Of a stretch of DNA of 64,000 nt, positions 24,601 through 35,753 are shown piece by piece (within the stretch, counting starts at the first letter, position 1; each line of letters begins with the position of its first letter). Origin of the DNA: Eimeria necatrix. Its lineage: Eukaryota; Apicomplexa; Conoidasida; Eucoccidiorida; Eimeriidae. The notes below the pieces were generated by a model, which saw only the letters and a program-made list of their open reading frames with translations, made no database searches and was not told the DNA's origin. The position numbers and the translations under genes were made by a program. The DNA lies in assembly GCF_000499385.1 (NCBI RefSeq), contig NW_013653541.1, positions 1-64,000 of the forward strand, in the 5' to 3' direction.

Positions 24601-27600
24601 AAACTTGCCTGGAATCCCTGTGTGTTGCCGAGAGCATTTTAGCTACAACAAAGGAAGGCAGCATGGTATTAAGAATCTCCCTACTCCGCATGCGCGCTGC
24701 TTGTACCTGCACGCCACATAATGGACAGCGCAAACAGATTGGTTCTGTTGCTCGGGACCGCACACTTTACAAATCCTGGAAAATCATGACTTCGGCCATC
24801 AACGAAGGCTTTTGATGTTTTTAGAAGCCGTTAGGTCTTGTGCACAGCTGCTTGCCTGAGTATCAAGAAGAAAACGTTTCCGCTGATTGTATTCCTGTCG
24901 GTAGCAGCCGAATGCCATGAGTGCCACGAGACCCAGAATCCAAGGAACGTACGATAAGAGCTGCCATATGCACAAACATCTTGGCTCGCGCTGACTCAAA
25001 ACTTCCTCCGGAGTTGATCCAATCTCATGCGCCACCGCTACTGCAAGCAGTTCCTGCCGCGTTTTGAGGGGAGCCATCAGCTTGTGCAGGATCGAATCCG
25101 CGGGCACGCAGCGTTCAAGCCGATCCAAAGAAAAGCCTTCTTTGCACGGAACAGCGGAGAAGGGGTAAAACAGACGAGGTGGAGAATTCATGCAGGCAAA
25201 ACGACAGAAGTAGGACTGATTATAGAACCCCAAGACGTAGCGCAGTATGTTCGAAAAGACATAGAGCAAATTCAGGCTTGTTGCAAGCTTAAATGGTAGC
25301 CGTAACATGACCGCGACCACGAGGATTACAGATAGACTGGTATCCATACCATCTGAAGACTGCATTTCAGGAAAAAGCGCGCACAAAAGCAAATTTGGCC
25401 CACCACATTAGAGTCAAGGGTGCATCTATTTGTGTGCAGAGCAAAACAGATTACGACGGCATCCTAAATCTCGATTTTAGTGCACAAAATGAACATGCTA
25501 CTTCACAAATACTGTATGTGCCTGTTTCGTGCAGCAAATGCCATATTTGGAAACTCTAGCTCACCAGTCTGTAATCAACTATATTTTGCAAGACTATGTA
25601 CGCAACAGCCGAAAATCCGACGAGGCCTTCAAACCTACTAGCAAATGAACGCCGAAACGACCAAATAAGAACCACGGCAAGAGGTATAAACGGCACAAAG
25701 GATAATACTAAATCCCAGCGGTCACGTGAAGTATTGATGCCTCGTTGAACAGTAAGTGTAACTAAGTTAAAAATAATCCACAAGGCGAGCAAAACGCCTA
25801 GTGTGCTGCGGAAAGCGAGCATCGACCGACGCAGCTCCCTTTCACGCGCGGACTGGTAATCCGCCTCTAAATAAGGATCTCGGAATGTCAAAGAGAATCC
25901 TTTTAATGCTTCGTTTGCACGTTGCTCTGTAGTGGCTTCGTCGCAGACAACGGGAGGCGCAGATGGTGAAGTCCCTTCAAATTCACTCTCTGACTCGAAC
26001 AAGCTTTCACTTGACCAGTCCCCTTCAACGACCACGTTGCATTCAGAGAACAAACTTGTCGTGTCAGTCATGGCCCTCCGAAGACGGCGCTCATCCCCGC
26101 TCTCCGCCGTTTTTCCAAAACCCACGAGGAAGCCCCCACCTGATGTTGCTAGCTGCCGGCGCACCTCCCAGGAAAGAGCAGCAAACACTGGGCTCTCCGA
26201 TGCTGCAAAACCACACAAAATGTGGGAAACCGTGAAATTACATTGTTGTAACCCAAATTTGTGTATCTGCAGTGAACTCAGCGTTACCATCAGAATGTAA
26301 AGACCGAAGCAAATGCCACAGTCTTACCAACTGGCAAAGATTTCGACGAACGGACGATAGCCTTGCCGGCCGGGTGCAGTGAGAGGGAGTGAAGAACAGC
26401 CTCGCCGTTTTGCAGCGAAAAGCGAAACGGAGCGGGAAGTCGCGCCGCTATCTTTTGAAGAAGCAACAGATGCTGTTGTATGTGGTATGAGCAACGTGCG
26501 GTGCAGCTTGCGAAGCATTCCAGGAAATGCAAAGAGTTGGTATTCCGCTGCAGCGGCTCCAGAGACTGTTCCTCTATCTGATTGCTCTGGGTTTTCTGAA
26601 CCCCAATGCTGCTCTCAAGCTGCCTGAGCAGTGATACATCAATGGCGTCGAAAGCCGAGCAGATGCTGCACAACTGCTGCAAAGCAGACCTGTCATGCAT
26701 GCAGTAGCCAAAGCAGGCTAAGGAGCGCTGTTTTGGCTGGTTTTGAGCTTGGGGCTGCGGACTGCGCGTGTCTGCTGCCCTGCCTATGGCGGCGACTGCC
26801 CGTGCAGCCGCGGACGCATCTTCAGCGGCCATCAAGACCTTCTCAGCGCCAAGTAACACATTAATTTGTCGAAAAAGGCCCGCCACTAGCACTGTTACAG
26901 TAGTGCAAGGAATAAGCACAAGCCACCAAGCCGGGAAAGAGTACGGCAAGACGTGCAGATGCTTCATGGCGCTGGTTTCATCATAGAACATCAGGAGCTG
27001 TAGAATCGTAATGAGCCATGGGAGACTAAGAAGAAAAAGGACCTTAAAGAAAAAGCGTAGAAGCTTCAAACGGGCTCTAAGCTGTTCACACCAACGCATA
27101 AACATATTTGGGGACGCCTTCAAATTCGAGTTTAAGAAGCGTGATGGGCTATCATGCTGCTCCTTCGTGTTCAGTCCGAAATATCCCATTGGCGCCTGCA
27201 CCTCCTTAATGTGCAGGTCTTCGGCTGAGCTATACGGGCTTGCTGCAGTATCCTGTCCCACCGGTACCATATAGGTGTCACGCAGCCGAGGTGCACTAGC
27301 GGGACCGGAACTGGCGCTTGGGCGAAACACACAACCAGAAACATCGGTTGTTTGGTGGCAGCTCTCCACATTTTGACGTGAATGCGCATTGCCCCTACGT
27401 GTGGCTGCTTCAGCGGATTGGAGCAGTAGTGGTTGAGCGGCCTCGGCCCTGTACCGGCTCCTAAATTGTCCGTCTGCCTGACAGGTATTAAAGCCACGAC
27501 GATCCACACTCTCCCAAACGCCTTTCCAAGCCGCCCTTAAAGTGCGCCCGCGTGCAGCAGGTCCGCCTATGCTAAGGGCAATCAGCCAAGGCCGTACGAC

Positions 27601-30600
27601 AATGCCGAAGCAAAAAGCGGCAAAGAAGAAATCAGTGAGATGTAGCAATACGCCCATCCGCAGTCCTTCAGAGAGAGCCCGGAACAACAGAATAAAAACA
27701 GTCACCGCCGTTGTAACTCCTTCAAGCACTGTCCAAAGCAAATGCGAGACGCAAAGTATTTTGCGACGCCGAAGCCACAGATACGACAGTGGCCTCGTTC
27801 GCTGCAAAATCGGGAACACATCCACATCTAGCAAGACGAAGTCAACGCTCAGGCATATTTTTCCTCGTCAAAAGAACAAGGAAGCAGAGGCTTTTGCAAA
27901 TTATTTGGTGAGTCATGAGCTGTTTCACTGTACCATGAAAAATCTCAAAGCAATTAAAGTGCTCAGAATAACAGAGTAAGTAAGCCCGCCATGCTAGCCT
28001 GCGTTGTACCTACTTCGTCATCAAGTGCAGCAGCCATTGGACGACTAGTCAGGCAGGCTGCAGCGATGGCGATTAGCGAGAACCAGATGCAGTTCACCAA
28101 GCCTGTTGGGTCCCCAGAGTCAAGTAGGTTTGTGGCTAGCATTGCAAAAAGAAACGCCAAAAGCACGCTGGTTGAGTAAATGACCTGATCTATGAGTAGT
28201 ACGCTCTGCGCTCGCTCAAAAAGTGCATCCCTAAATATCAGGGAGCAAAGCGAGTGAAACGATTCTAGAACCACGTCTGCGCTGCTTCCACAAAGGCACG
28301 CAGCCTGCATGTAGGGCACGAAAGTGCAGTTGTTTGTTACGGAATTTCTACCAACACGACCAGGGCCTTGGTTGGTAGACTGTGTCGCCTGTTGGTGCTG
28401 TTGTACTACCAAATCTTGTTGAAATACAGACGACGCTTGTTTCAGAAGCCCATTAAGCCCAGAGTCCATTGAATTGATCCGGCCTTTCGGAGCTTGACAG
28501 TTTTCAGGAGCTGCTGGTAGAGGAAGAGATTTCCTCCGTTTTGCGCCAGGCTCCTGTTCAGGTAGAAGCGGTAAAAAGGCATGAGACGTCTTTCTGGAAT
28601 TGGGTAGAAAGGTTCTGCGAAGGTGCCGAGCAACAGGGGGCTTCGCCCCATTCTCGCTGGATGTTACTGGATCCGTCATGTGTTCCGCAGGCCCCTCTGC
28701 AACATAAGTCGCCTCTTCAGCTGGCGTCAAGGCCTGCAGCATCAAAATGCCTATAGTGGCTTCTCGCATCATTGCTGCATCCTCCGCGCTACTTCCAGCC
28801 GCTATTACAATCGGCTGGGGCTTCAACGAAGCCTTGATGCAAGCAACCAACTGTTGCTTCAGCTGGCCACGAACCTCCGCACAAACATTGGTATCTGCGC
28901 GGCAGATGGCGTAAACAAGCAGCCCCTGCAAGAACGCAGCACACCCGGTAGGAAAAAATTCGAAACGACTCACCACCAGGTTAGCAAGCCAAGCAGTAGA
29001 CGCAGCCCAAACATCAAGTGCAGCTTTCAGGAGAGACTTTGCAGCTTAACGCAGATGCCGACCTGCAACAGCTTGTGAGAGAAAAAGAAGGAGAGAGATG
29101 CCGCATCGGATAAGAGGCAAATGCCCTGGCCGTGAACCCTTGATTGGCGCCACATGTCTTCAAAAACTTGGAGGAAACATCGCCCAATGCGAAGTTTTCG
29201 TCGGAGCGGTAGTGATGAGAGGCTCACATTCTGCCCTTCTTTGGTTTCTATCCTATGCCGCAGTACCCTACGCCTTGGTCTCAGATCCTTGTTGAGAATC
29301 TCCCTTTGACACGAAGTTGCGTCTTTCTCTCTTCTGAAATAACCCTTTGTTCGACTGCAACTGCGGTCCGCAAGAAACTCCCCAATTCGTCGTCCTTCTC
29401 CGCCGAAAGAACGTCGACGATTTGATGTCTTGAAAACACGCCGCCTTGAGACAGCCGTCCCGCATTCACATGCCCAGAGTGAAGCAGATGGACTCTGAAG
29501 GCGGCGACGATCTTTGCGCGCATAGTAGGTCAATTCAGCTGAGCAGCGCTGCAGAAGATAATTTGCGTCCGCTACAGCCCATTGAGAGAGAGATGCTGGA
29601 GTGTTCGTCATCAGTCCATGGAGAGTTCCAGGGCAGAATGCTCTAGGCGAATTTTGGTGCATTTCATCCGCAGGGTGGTCTGAGCTTGCAAGGTGCATAT
29701 CTTCGTAACACTGTCGACAATATGAGTTTCTGTTCACTCGTGTGGGCTCGTTGCTGTCACCATGAGACGTGTAGTCACCGTCGTCCGCGGCCACGGATCC
29801 AGCAGCGCCGGATGGGGGACCGCCGAGGTGGTGATGTGCTGGTCCTATGTTTCGAACCTGCTCAATGCCTTCCGTCCCAGCTGTGACCGTGTTATTCCAT
29901 TCAAATGATGTCAAGAGCCCACAATGCCTCGCGGCAGCTAGAGCAACATGCTTATCAGCTCCAGCAAGCAGCACTTGCCGAATTCCCACCCCTCTTAGCG
30001 TAGCAAGAGTCTCACACACCCGAGGCTGGAGCTTCTCAGCAACAGCAACGCACCCTACTATCTGCACACACTCAGCAAATAAAGGAAGATAACAATTGTG
30101 GTTTGTGCTGCAGAGGCCATCTCCCATGTGGTCTCAGTTAGTTTTCCTTGATAGACGACCCTAACCCTTGTCACAGTACCTGCAGATTCGTCTCGAAACT
30201 AGTGATGACCCGTTCATGCCTCTCTTCTTGACGGTACATGGAATTCGAAGCTTCTTCGCTCAGCTGCATATACAAAGCTAGCTCTTCAGCGGAGAGGACC
30301 CGAACCGCGTATACCAACGGCAGCGAGCCCTCTAGCGAAAAGCGTTGTGCCGCCAGCAATATCTGACGCACGCGAGAGGCATCTTCGCAGGCTTGTCCCC
30401 TCATACCAGTTCGTTCTGCGTCACTTTCTTCCTTCTTTGAGCAGATTTTAGGTGTTTCGTCCACTCCGCTGTCGCTACTGCTGGTGTTACTGCTGCTCTC
30501 GGAGAAGCGAGTTTTGTCCCGGGGCGTATCAAGAACCACTTTCCCCTGTTCAATTGCGTGGAGAGCTTCTATGCCCCCCTGCGATATATTCGCAAGGTCT

Positions 30601-33600
30601 TCTGGTGCGCCCCTCACAACAAGAAGTGCACCCGAGCGGTGTCCCATCGGCTTTACGACGCATGCAAGGCGCGGCCTCCGCGGCGACGGAGCATGAGTGC
30701 CCACAACTTCCAGCAAACAGACTGGATTACAGTACGCTGCACAAAGCTTCTCACCGAAAACAGCCTCAACAAGCGTTTGAAGCGGAGTAGCTTTGCAGCA
30801 GCAACCGCTTTCAGCTAAACCTTCCGTCTTTAGGGCTGGCGTTTGAGATGATCCCCCAGATGACTTTGTTGTCGATGTGAGTGTTGTTCCCTGCAACTGA
30901 CAAGGGCAGCACGGCATGCTGGCTGTTGAACGCTCAACATGCAGCTGCATGCCCCGGCGGAATATCGGTTTGTATCCCAAGATGCCGCAGAGTTTCAATA
31001 TTGTTGCATCTTCAGGCAGCGTTGACTGAATCGCATAGCATGCTCAAAAGGTGCCATTTCCCTCCTTACATGCCACCTCTGCAGGATTATTTTGTGGCCT
31101 CTTGTATTTCCCAGAGGTAAAGCTCTTCATGCAGCACTTCTCTAGAGGAAAGAGGAAACTAAGAAGGTGTACCTGGAAGTCGATGTCTGCCTGTGCTCTA
31201 GTTGCTTCCGGAGTAACAGGCGAGTCGTTCGCTTCTTCCTTTTTTCCTTAAATAGAATGCAAAAGCAAAAAACCGCAGTTACACATCGAAAAACAAGCAA
31301 CTGCTCCTTCTATCTCTGCAAAAGGTGTCAACCAGTAACGCATCAGGTCCACAACGCCACGCAGCTGCTATACATTGGAAACAGACGTCTGCAGCGTACC
31401 TTCAGTAGCCCGCCTCGAGCGATATGGTGTTGCACAGTGGCAGATTGATGCAACCTGAACGACGAAAAGAAAAGCCAACCTACGCACGACCCTAAGACAG
31501 GTCTAATGGCCACCTTGGACCTATTTGCAATGCTGCCACGCATCTCACATGAATTGGCAGGTGCAGCACTACTGTTCCGCTCTACGAAAAAAAATACTTC
31601 GGTGGAACCCGATTGAAAAAAAGCAATTTCAGTACCGGATCAAGCAGCATATAGTCAAAGAATGCACCCTGAAAATTCTCATCGGCTTTGCTCGGCCGAA
31701 GACTATACTAAGTATGTCGAAACGCAGCCTAACGATCCGCTCGCACCAACTCAGCTAGCTCACCTGTGCGAGGGCCTCCAGTCTGCTTCTTTCGTCCCTG
31801 TGCTTGGTGTAGTAGTGCTCGATCATGGTAAGGTCCTCAACACGAATATCGCATTGCTTACATCGGTTGAAGCGCGCACGCGTTGAATTAGTACAGCTTG
31901 ACTTGTCCTTGGAAACAATGTTTTCTCGAATCTCCGCTGAACTCCCACTGGCATTTTGTGTCCTCTGGCACGGTGACTCCGTTGATAGCTCTTCCGCGAG
32001 TTGGGCACCTCTTGGTTCGCCAAATCTGCTCTCTTCCAGTATTGAGTTGCTTCCAAGTTTTGCATACATCCCATAACGTTTGACAAAACTTCGTCCGCCG
32101 GCGCAAATCCCTTTGAGCTGCAGTGTGGAGCCACTCACAGTCGCTCCCTTATCGAACAAAAGAAAATTTGCCCTGGATAAATCATCTAGAGCGGAAGGCG
32201 ATATGAGCTGTCCATATAACTCAGGTGCGTAATATTCTGTGCCACCCAAAGACGGCCCCTGCTTCTGATGGGACTCTTTTTCCTCCTCTAGCTGCCAAGT
32301 ATGCAACAGGTGTTGCCGTCTGTTCGCGTTGTGCTCCGTGTCTTGATCTGGAAGGTCTTTCCAACGGTCCGGCAGCGCGCGCAAAGGCTGCACAAGATTT
32401 TCTTTCCTCCGCAGTTTCAAGATGTCGAGAGCAAGCGTCAGCGCCACAGGGCCACAAGACAGGAGGAGCAAACACTGAGAAAGCTGCGCTTTATATTGCG
32501 GCACATCAAAAGTCCAGTCCTGGTTTGTGCCAGTCAGGCCTTCAATAACCAACAAAGCCTGAAATAAAGTCTCGACAGTCACAGCAACAAGCATTAAGCT
32601 GTACCCAAGGAATCTGTTTAATGAATAAGAGCACCCCTGTAGAGCACCCGAAAAACACTTGTCGCTGAGTTCGGGAAAATTACAGGTGCATTTACAAAAG
32701 GATCAAAATTTCGAAGAAAATGAAAAATGGAAGATGAAGGACGGAACTCGCCACTTTCGAGCCTTGTCTAATATGATCCTTCACTTCTAGAGCGCAGACC
32801 CCAAAATTCTGCAGTAAAGGGGAAGCAGTTTGGTGCAACAGCCTACCACACCAAGAAGAAATGTCACCACTGCGAAGAAACCGACGATGATATTACATGC
32901 AGAATCGAGTTCACTGCTTCTCGTCTTGCGTTTCCTCCGAGGCTGGAGAAAAGCAACGTCTTCTGAGGCGTGTAGCACCAGGCCGTCAATCCACTGTGTC
33001 CAACGAAGGATACTTCCTGTATTGAGGAAACAAAAAAGATGGCGACGGCAGCAGCGAGTTAAAGCTCTATCGGCCTGTGGTCGTATACGGCAAACCTCAT
33101 CAGGGACGCAGAAGATATGCCATACAGCCCGCAGTATTGTGCTCCCCTACGTTGGTATTAGTCCTCTGCTCGGTATCTATATGCTGCAGCTGCAAGGGCA
33201 GCAATGCCAGCACTGAAACCAGCCACAGCAGAAGAAAAAGGATCAGCATACTGCGTACCTCTTGGAGCAACATTGTTGGCTACAATTCGAGTTCCCCTAG
33301 GCCTCGCGTCAAACCGTATGGTCCCTTTAAAATGAGGGGAATCAGGATTCATGTTTTCACACACCACACGGCCTCTCAATCCTGCAAGAGCCGTCAGCGT
33401 ATAGTCCGCCTTCGTCTCTCTTACGCAATAGCGTCTGAGCAGAATGACGCCGCAGCTACAGATGAGCTTCAGCAATGTAATCCTCATACGAACTGTTTCA
33501 AAGGCCTTCGGAGTAGCTGGGAAAGTAGGGAGGAAGTTACACTTGTAAGGGAAATAGAGATATTAGCAGCCAGCGGCTTCGCTAAACTTGCCTGGTGAAT

Positions 33601-35753
33601 CTCGCCGCTCCTTCAACCATCCGTAAGTCAAGGATGGCGGATTCGGAATGGCCGCACGTGAGAATCAGCAGATCTGCTGGCACGCACTCCCCAGCATAGA
33701 CGCGCACGATGTTGCCCACGCGGAGGTCTCCCCAAGCCGCCTATAGGTCAGGTAAACTCAACGCAACACGCTGAAGCGTCTTGCAGAGTGGCAGCCCACT
33801 GCAGCAACGGGGGCCAGGAGCACGCTCGAAAAACAGGTGAGAGTACAGAAGGGCAGAAAAGTGGCAGAGAGTGAATTAAAATTTTCCAATAAATATGAGC
33901 GCTAGGCAGCTTCAGAATGCGCATCAATTACAAATAAAATGCTCAAAGTGAGCCTGAAAAAGAGATAGGCATGAGGGCAGAGGCAGATACACAGATGCCC
34001 GTAAATGGAAAGAGATCGAGAAAGAATAAGAAAAGCAATGGCAGAAAGTGAGGGAGGCAGAAACAACAAAAGGCTCGCCATCAAGGGCATTGCTCATAAG
34101 TTCATGACAGTTGCTGAGGTGTTAAAGAGAGCCCTACTTCCTTAAGGACCGGCTCGCGGCCATCTAGCACATGACAGCAGAAGGCGCTAGATACTGTGCT
34201 GCAGAAATACAAATGCAACATACAGACGAAAGCGAGCAGCAAGACACGTGCAAAGGGAAAGGCAGCGCAGTAACCTGCTGTAAACAATACAGCAGCAAAC
34301 TGTGCTAAAGGCATGCGATGCTGCAGAACTTGCTTTTGCAATGCACGCCAGTGCACTGCGAAAGTGTGCATCTCGGGCACCTGCACGTGCATACGCTGGC
34401 GATACAGCGTGTGAACGTGCCGGTGCGTGAGAAAAGTGTTGCTAGGAGCCGCCGCTCTCGCTTAGGGAAGGCGGCCGAGGGCCACAAAGAGCAGACGCAG
34501 TATAGCTTGGAGCACTTGTAGAGGCACAAAAGTGGTGAGAAGATGTGAAATCATCGCATGGCACGCAAACACGGAAAAAAGCACTGACGGTGCGTAAGCA
34601 CTAGGTTGGTAGGCGGAATGCAATCAATGGGGCGAAAATTAAACAAAAAGATTCATAGGCAAGTCTTGCAACAAAGATGCCACTACTGTCAGCACGAGCA
34701 AGCACTAACAGTACAAACTCGACTAAGAATCCTACGTGCAGCTTGTGATGATTCTCTGAATACTGCCTTCAAGTGTAGGATGTCGCTGTTAGCCCGAAAT
34801 TTGCAATGCTTAGCCCGAGAACGCCTACACCAAAGTACAGCACCCCCAAAGAACTACAGTTGCGTACTGTCTTACGCTGCAATGGCTTCCCGGCGGCTTG
34901 AGGATTGTATGTTGAGTCCCGCAAATGCAACAATTGAGAGCAGCAGCAGCAGGGGGGCCCCCATGAGTCGCAGAACTTGATGAGGAATAGACCCCAGGCT
35001 CGGCTCTTCAGAACCATACACCACCACAGATAGAATGCACATCGCCACGAGCCATATATTCGTCGGGCGCGACAACAGGCGCCAGCAAGAGCAGAAAAAG
35101 TGAGAAAGACTCTGCAGAAGCAGTAACCGCAGCAATAGTAGCCAATCTCGCCTCAGTGGCACCGGCCCCTAGCAGCAGATGCAGCGTTAGCCGCAGCACC
35201 GACATCAGCAGCAGACATGGAACGAGCAAAAGGGGCAGGCACGAAAGGAGAAACGGGGGCAGCATTACATGCGACTAACACTGGCAGCAAGACCTGTGGC
35301 TTTCTCATCTGTCACCTCTGTGCTTTCGTGTTTGCTAATCTAAAAGTTCTGTATGCTGGTGCCTGTAGCGCTCACGAACTGCATGCGTCCCCGCGCAGCT
35401 GGCGTGGGTGGGCACGTCTCCTCCTCGTTGACAGGGTTGATGACTACCTGCCTCGCGGCCCAATAAGGCATCAGAAGCCGAGTGCCTCTAGAGAGCCTCT
35501 CCTTTTTTGCATTTAGCAGTGTGCGCTGAGTTCCCAGCAGGGGCGCGCTAGGAAGTGCAGAGGAACCCCACAGGCCGCCTCCCGACGAGAACAGACGAGA
35601 CGTCTTGCTACCGCTACTTCTGCGACTCCCACTGCTGCTGCTGTGGCTGCTACTCATTTCGCGGGCCACTCCCGAAGCTGCCCCTCCAGCCTCTACAGAA
35701 GCGGGGACGGGGTCCCCACTGGGCCCCGTGGTGGTCTGCCTCTCTGAATGCAT
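18691..35753 (-). CDS. GC: Guanylate cyclase with N-terminal P4-ATPase-like domain (alveolate fusion type)
   Basis: This gene type makes cGMP from GTP and sits upstream of protein kinase G in apicomplexan motility, invasion and egress. Exons with matching phase: 35753-35376 (ATG 35753), 35111-34876, 33740-33592, 33455-33259, 33016-32800, 32613-31764, 31025-30180, 30061-29063, 28925-28010, 27827-26328, 26202-25565, 25359-24856. Then, less precisely: from 24706, about 24190-23990, about 23720-23430, from 23300, about 22740-21830, 20498-20265, 20135-19579, 19464-19222 and a last exon near 19080-18691. Order: P4-ATPase-like membrane and cytosolic domains, linker, six-helix set, cyclase C1, second helix set, cyclase C2. 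At least one exon between 34875 and 33741 is missing from my model. Catalytic motifs of the ATPase part are degraded (see finding). In Toxoplasma the homologue works with CDC50.1 and UGO; I infer a similar setting here. Confidence 0.9.
19222..20498 (-). other. Cyclase catalytic domain C2 of the guanylate cyclase gene
   Basis: Exon 20498-20265 reads [14 protein letters not shown] and [11 protein letters not shown] (20313-20336, first metal Asp). It joins in phase to 20135-19579 with [16 protein letters not shown] (20052-20075, second metal Asp), [16 protein letters not shown] and [20 protein letters not shown]. That exon joins through a GTAAGT donor to 19464-19222 ([17 protein letters not shown]). 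Both metal aspartates are intact, while the usual NxxxR transition-state pair is replaced (VGNDIESNG). This complements C1. Confidence 0.85.
23239..24706 (-). other. Cyclase catalytic domain C1 of the guanylate cyclase gene
   Basis: Recognisable pieces are [17 protein letters not shown] (exon from 24706), [19 protein letters not shown] followed by [14 protein letters not shown] (24037-24078), ALAML near 23600, [11 protein letters not shown], and [20 protein letters not shown] plus SRM (exon from 23300). The last piece retains the Asn and Arg that stabilise the transition state in class III cyclases. The first metal-binding segment (usual FxDI) is not seen in the exons I can place, and the second metal Asp position reads F-E instead of G-D. 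C1 therefore seems to supply Asn/Arg and not metal ligands. Exon borders in 23300-24545 are only partly resolved. Confidence 0.8.
28010..35753 (-). other. P4-ATPase-like domain of the guanylate cyclase gene
   Basis: Segments in flippase order: N-terminal cytosolic region; first membrane pair ([15 protein letters not shown] and [15 protein letters not shown]); actuator domain ([20 protein letters not shown], 33740-33592); the segment [20 protein letters not shown]; helices near 32860-32900 ([16 protein letters not shown]) and 32500 ([20 protein letters not shown]); phosphorylation-site region (DKGATVS, 32133-32153); nucleotide-binding region ([13 protein letters not shown], in 30180-31025); hinge ([19 protein letters not shown]...VLLAGADK, 29951 onward); and the C-terminal P-domain ([12 protein letters not shown], then [10 protein letters not shown] at 28773-28799). 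The fold is clearly P4 type, but the DGET, DKTGT, TGDK and GDGAND signatures all deviate. Confidence 0.85.
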
